Below are positions 41,919 through 45,147 of a stretch of 45,147 bases of DNA, piece by piece. Under the pieces are notes generated by a model. It searched no databases. It saw only the letters and a program-made list of their open reading frames with translations, and had not been told where the DNA came from. The stretch is from Micromonospora maritima. GTDB taxonomy: Bacteria; Actinomycetota; Actinomycetes; Mycobacteriales; Micromonosporaceae. The stretch spans positions 1-45,147 of the forward strand of contig NZ_CADEAU010000005.1 in the NCBI RefSeq assembly GCF_902825405.1, given 5' to 3'. The position numbers and the translations under genes are program-made. Every line of letters begins with the position of its first letter. The first letter of the stretch is position 1.

Positions 41919-43424
41919 TCAGCCGCGCGGACAGGTCTTGTCGAGGCGGCACGCGGCCTCCTCGGCGACCCGCCGCTGCAGCTGGGCGAACTCCGCGTCC
42001 GACATCGACCGAAGGTCGCCCGACGGCGCCGGCTGTGGAGCGGCGGGGTTGCTGCTGCCGTACTGCGTGCCGACGCCGTTGCCGCCGACGCCGGCGAGCG
42101 TGCCGCAGCGCCAGACGCTGCCATCGGCGCGCAGCAGGCAGGTCGGCTTGTCGCCCTTGAGGTTCCCCGTGCCGGTGGCCCGGTAGAGGATGTTCTGGCC
42201 GGTGCCGAGGGTCGCCACCCACGAGTTGCTGCCGGTCGGGATGACCTCGTACACCTTGATCGACTGCCAGTTCGGGATGTCCTGGTAGTCGGCCTTGACC
42301 TTGTCCACGATCGCGCCCGGGGACACCCACACGGGGTTGAGCTTGTGCACTCGCATCGGCGCCAGCGCGAGCCCGGAGTGCCGGGCCGGCACGGAGGTGA
42401 CCACGGAGATCGCGGTTGCCGAGCCGCGGCCGGTCAGCGGGGTCACGTACGCGGGACGGCCGGCAGCGTCGAGGGTGAACTCCGAATCGTTGCCGGAGTT
42501 GACGTCGTCGTCCGGGGCCTCCCAGCCGGCGCGATTGAACACCCAATCGCTGAACGAGCCCATGCCGGCGGTGGCCTCCCGCTGCTTCTCGGCGATGCTC
42601 AGCGGGTACGACGGGCCGGGGACCTTCGACGTGTCCGTGGTGATGGACACCTCGCCGGTCTTGCCGTTGTAGAGGGCGACACCGGCGGGCTTCTCGATGA
42701 TGGTCAGGAAACCGACCTGTCGCTTCAGGGGCACGGCCACCATCGGGGTGCCCCCGTCGCAGTAGGCGTAGGCGTCCGTGGAGCTGAACCGCACCCAGCG
42801 CTGCTTCTTCGAGATCTGCCGACCCAGGTTGTGGCTGAAGTTGCCGCCGAGGCGGGCGTCGGCGCGGTCACGGTCGAAGGCGCACTTCTGGTCGGCGCTG
42901 CCGCGGCCCTGCAGCGGAAGCTGCTGGGTGAAGGCGACCTCGTAGCCAGACAGCCACCCGCGCCGCTCGACCAGCGTGGCGTACCGGTCCTGGCCGGGCA
43001 GGTACGTGGTGTCCACGATGTTGCCGGCGGTGTCGCCCAGGTTGGGCCGCGCCTGCGCCTGGCCCACCTGGTACGGCGCGCGGGCGCCGAGCTGCGGCAG
43101 CGGATCGGTGACCACCTTCGTGTCCGCCAGATAGGCCCGATCCTGGTCGTAGTTGATGTGCGCCGCCCACAGCACACCCAGGCCGATGCCGGCGAGAACG
43201 CCGACGACGGCCAGGCCCGTGGCGGTGTCCTCGCTGCGCAGCGCGCCGAGGCCGGTGCCGATGATCAGTCCGACCGCGATCACCGCGATCACGGCGAACA
43301 GTGGCATCAGCGACCGCAGCTCCCACACCGCGATGGTGCTGTAGTACGGAGCGACGCCGGCGCACAGGAGCAGGCCCAGCGCCGGAAGGCCGAGCCCGAG
43401 GCTGACCTTCGCGAAGCGGCTCAC
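41919..43424 (-). CDS. Large membrane protein with an extracytoplasmic domain, 501 aa
   Basis: GTG at 43424 overlaps the upstream stop (GTGA). Three to four N-terminal membrane helices (LGLGLPALGLLLCAGVAPYY, LMPLFAVIAVIAVGLIIGTG, GLAVVGVLAGIGLGVLWAAH) are followed by about 380 residues with INYDQDRAYLADTKVVTDPL at the junction, Cys pairs, and a C-terminal LQRRVAEEAACRLDKTCPRG. The family is not recognised, though similar proteins occur near replication modules of actinophages. It may act at the envelope, for example in superinfection control. Confidence 0.75.
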   Translation of the reverse strand: MSRFAKVSLGLGLPALGLLLCAGVAPYYSTIAVWELRSLMPLFAVIAVIAVGLIIGTGLGALRSEDTATGLAVVGVLAGIGLGVLWAAHINYDQDRAYLADTKVVTDPLPQLGARAPYQVGQAQARPNLGDTAGNIVDTTYLPGQDRYATLVERRGWLSGYEVAFTQQLPLQGRGSADQKCAFDRDRADARLGGNFSHNLGRQISKKQRWVRFSSTDAYAYCDGGTPMVAVPLKRQVGFLTIIEKPAGVALYNGKTGEVSITTDTSKVPGPSYPLSIAEKQREATAGMGSFSDWVFNRAGWEAPDDDVNSGNDSEFTLDAAGRPAYVTPLTGRGSATAISVVTSVPARHSGLALAPMRVHKLNPVWVSPGAIVDKVKADYQDIPNWQSIKVYEVIPTGSNSWVATLGTGQNILYRATGTGNLKGDKPTCLLRADGSVWRCGTLAGVGGNGVGTQYGSSNPAAPQPAPSGDLRSMSDAEFAQLQRRVAEEAACRLDKTCPRG

Positions 43425-43717
43425 CAGTCACCGCCGCAGCTCGTCGACGAGCCGGGGTCGCTGCTGTAGCTCGACGGCGAGTTGATGTCGTTGGCCGGCG
43501 ACGGCGCGCAGTCCGCGGCCGGGGTGGAGGTGACGGCGGTGTCGAGGGTGCCGTAGAAGGCGCCACCGTAGGCCGCCTGGTGGGTGAGGCTGGTCGGGTC
43601 GGCCAGCGAGCCGCTGGCCGCGGCCCGGCTGGCGTCGCGCGACTGCTGGTCGCGGCGCTCCTGGATGCAGGCGGTGGACCTGCCGCAGTGGGCGACGTTG
43701 TGGCGCGTGCAGCGCAT
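43421..43717 (-). CDS. Ser-rich, Cys-containing small protein, 98 aa
   Basis: ATG at 43717 with AAAGGA upstream. The N-terminus has MRCTRHNVAHCGRSTACIQE; the C-terminus is Ser/Pro-rich (NDINSPSSYSSDPGSSTSCG). No signal peptide. Coupled to the membrane protein gene. Function unknown. Confidence 0.62.
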   Translation of the reverse strand: MRCTRHNVAHCGRSTACIQERRDQQSRDASRAAASGSLADPTSLTHQAAYGGAFYGTLDTAVTSTPAADCAPSPANDINSPSSYSSDPGSSTSCGGDW

Positions 43718-43783
43718 CGGGTGAGTCCTTTCCGTTGGGGATGGAACGGGTGGTGCTCGACCGGCCGGTGCCGGTGCTCGTGG

Positions 43784-43820
43784 GGCGGTCGCCCGCAGCG
43801 CGGGGCTGCGGGCGACCGCC
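43784..43820 (-). terminator. Terminator after ssb
   Basis: A perfect 16-bp stem (GGCGGTCGCCCGCAGC with its complement) closes a GCGGG loop, 13 bp beyond the ssb stop. Confidence 0.8.
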
Positions 43821-43833
43821 GATCAGGCGCGGA

Positions 43834-44346
43834 TCAGAACGGAGGCTGCTCGTCGGCCGTGGTGCCGCTGCCGCCGAAGGTCTGGCCCTGCGGGCTCGCG
43901 TTGGCCCACGGGTCGCTGCCGTCGGGCGCGGACGCCCCGGTCGACCACGGGTCGCGCTCGCTGCCGCCGCCCCCGCCGCCGCGCGTCATCTTCTGGACCT
44001 TCGCCGTGGCGTAGCGCAGCGACGGGCCGATCTCGTCGACCTCCAGCTCGATGACGGTGCGCTTCTCGCCCTCGTTGGTCTCGTACGAGCGCTGCCGCAG
44101 CCGGCCCGAGACGATGACCCGGGAGCCGCGCTGCAGGGACTCCGCGCAGTGCTCGGCCATCTGCCGCCACACGGTGCAGGAGAGGAACAGCGGCTCGCCG
44201 TCCTTCCACTCGCCGCTGGCCTTGTCCATGAACCGGGGCGTCGACGCGACGCGGAACTTCGCGACCGCCGCCCCGGAGGGGGTGAAGCGAAGCTCCACGT
44301 CACCGGTCAGGTTGCCGATGACGGTCAGATTGGTGTCGCCAGCCAT
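43834..44346 (-). CDS. ssb: Single-stranded DNA-binding protein, 170 aa
   Basis: ATG at 44346, one base after the HNH stop. OB-fold signatures: [73 protein letters not shown] Gly-rich linker precedes the acidic tip DEQPPF, which recruits partner proteins (the typical tip is DDDIPF). It coats single strands at the fork and pairs functionally with the dnaB module. Confidence 0.95.
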   Translation of the reverse strand: MAGDTNLTVIGNLTGDVELRFTPSGAAVAKFRVASTPRFMDKASGEWKDGEPLFLSCTVWRQMAEHCAESLQRGSRVIVSGRLRQRSYETNEGEKRTVIELEVDEIGPSLRYATAKVQKMTRGGGGGGSERDPWSTGASAPDGSDPWANASPQGQTFGGSGTTADEQPPF

Positions 44347-44347
44347 G

Positions 44348-45106
44348 TCAGGCCGCCGCCTTCCTGTTGATGGGTCGCCGGCCGGGGCGGCCGTGCGTCT
44401 TGATCGGGCCGCCGACGTGCCGCCAGGTGCGGCCGTTGACGATTTGGCTGATGTAGCCGGCGCTGACCCCGAACTCGGCGGCCAGCGCGGCCTGGGTGTC
44501 GCCGCCGCGGAATCGCCAGCGGATCGCCAGGACCTGCTCGGTGAGCAACTTCGACCCGCCGCGCTCCTCGCCCCGGGGCATCCGGTCGCGGCGGACCATG
44601 TCGTTGACGTTCTGCTGGTGGGTGCCGAAGTACACGTGCGCCGGGTTGCAGCAGCTCGGCTGGTCGCAGGTGTGGCAGCCCTCCAGGTGCTCCGGGCAGA
44701 CCTCACCGGTGGTCAGCTCCCGGGCGAACACCTGGGCGGGCACCTTGCCTCGGGTCGGGGAGACGTAGAACTCGCCGTACCCGCCCTTCCAGGTGCTGCC
44801 CTTCCACGGCCAGCACTCGTCGTCGCCGCGCCGCTCGACCTTGGCCCAGAACCGCTGCTCCGGCGTGGCCCGCTTCAGGCTCAGCGCCTTCGGCGGGTTC
44901 GCGTCGCGGTTGGCCCGCCACCAGCGCATGTAGTGCTTGTGGCAGCGACCGCGGCCGGACAGCTTCCCGCCGCAGGTGCCGTCGTCCTCGACGCAGCCGG
45001 TCAGGCCCTGCGCGCTGACCACGTGCGGCAGCGTCGACCCGGCGGCCAGGATCGCCGCCTGCGCCTCGGTGGGCAGGTCCGCCACGAGCCTCAGGTGCGC
45101 GCTCAT
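44348..45106 (-). CDS. HNH endonuclease with C-terminal HTH, 252 aa
   Basis: ATG at 45106 overlaps the upstream stop (ATGA). A zinc knuckle ([20 protein letters not shown]) leads to the HNH_3 region: [20 protein letters not shown], then [20 protein letters not shown] and THQQNVNDM. The C-terminus holds a helix-turn-helix ([20 protein letters not shown]) likely used for target recognition. This is the typical free-standing phage HNH layout. Adjacent to ssb. Confidence 0.87.
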   Translation of the reverse strand: MSAHLRLVADLPTEAQAAILAAGSTLPHVVSAQGLTGCVEDDGTCGGKLSGRGRCHKHYMRWWRANRDANPPKALSLKRATPEQRFWAKVERRGDDECWPWKGSTWKGGYGEFYVSPTRGKVPAQVFARELTTGEVCPEHLEGCHTCDQPSCCNPAHVYFGTHQQNVNDMVRRDRMPRGEERGGSKLLTEQVLAIRWRFRGGDTQAALAAEFGVSAGYISQIVNGRTWRHVGGPIKTHGRPGRRPINRKAAA

Positions 45107-45147
45107 GCCGCCTCCCGGACGCTCGCGGCCGGCGGGCCGGGCACCAG
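45103..45147 (-). CDS. 3' end of an upstream gene (partial)
   Basis: The minus-strand frame reads [14 protein letters not shown] and stops at 45103-45105, overlapping the HNH start as ATGA. Only 14 codons lie in the window; the overlap is the reason to believe it. Confidence 0.45.
   Translation of the reverse strand: MVPGPPAASVREAA

Overview
The window is high-GC actinomycete DNA (translation starts often GTG, DUF397/DUF5753 regulator pair, Lsr2, DUF6221, many leaderless genes). The host genus cannot be fixed from sequence alone; a Micromonosporaceae-like actinomycete is a guess. The content is that of a large mobile element, most likely a temperate actinophage/prophage or a phage-like integrative element: a holin-like gene and a permuted NlpC/P60-type hydrolase, a tyrosine integrase, runs of tiny overlapping minus-strand genes, HNH endonucleases, a DnaB helicase, a replication initiator and SSB.

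Layout. 1-2.4 kb: end of a Pro-rich gene, small phage-type genes, a degenerate three-unit CRISPR-like repeat and a lysis-like trio. 2.4-9.4 kb: a minus-strand operon of small phage-type genes, an HNH gene and the integrase. 9.6-16.6 kb: plus-strand cargo with a YozE-like protein, an XRE-DUF5753/DUF397 pair (minus), a GPP34-permease-acetyltransferase operon, and a second operon encoding a small DUF397-like peptide, an unknown protein and a JmjC oxygenase. The two operons share a distinctive promoter with a TGGCA-N3-TGCCA palindrome over the -35. 16.6-24.6 kb: an unknown 463-aa protein and a minus-strand array of about 36 tRNA or tRNA-like genes, interrupted by two membrane-protein genes, an HNH gene, an HTH/zinc-ribbon gene and lsr2. 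The array covers all 20 amino acids, includes an initiator tRNA, and holds several tRNAs with abnormal anticodon arms. 24.7-31.7 kb: a toxin-antitoxin-like operon and a long overlapping minus operon headed by a T4-Pnkp-like kinase-phosphatase and containing a RlaP-type nucleotidyltransferase (RNA repair). A divergent small RHH protein faces it across two GTGGG-N2-CCCAC palindromes. 32-45 kb: small phage genes, a leaderless PASTA membrane protein, and the replication module (RecA-fold DnaB-like protein lacking the Walker A lysine, full DnaB, initiator with seven iterons inside its own coding sequence, LexA-like HTH, SSB, HNH).

Working model (inference): the element replicates from iterons inside its initiator gene, carries its own near-complete decoding set, and repairs broken RNA with kinase-phosphatase plus nucleotidyltransferase. 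The odd anticodon loops would fit evasion of host anticodon nucleases. The DUF397 peptide/JmjC operon may be a small peptide-modification system. Coordinates were derived by hand from the sequence; single-base errors are possible.
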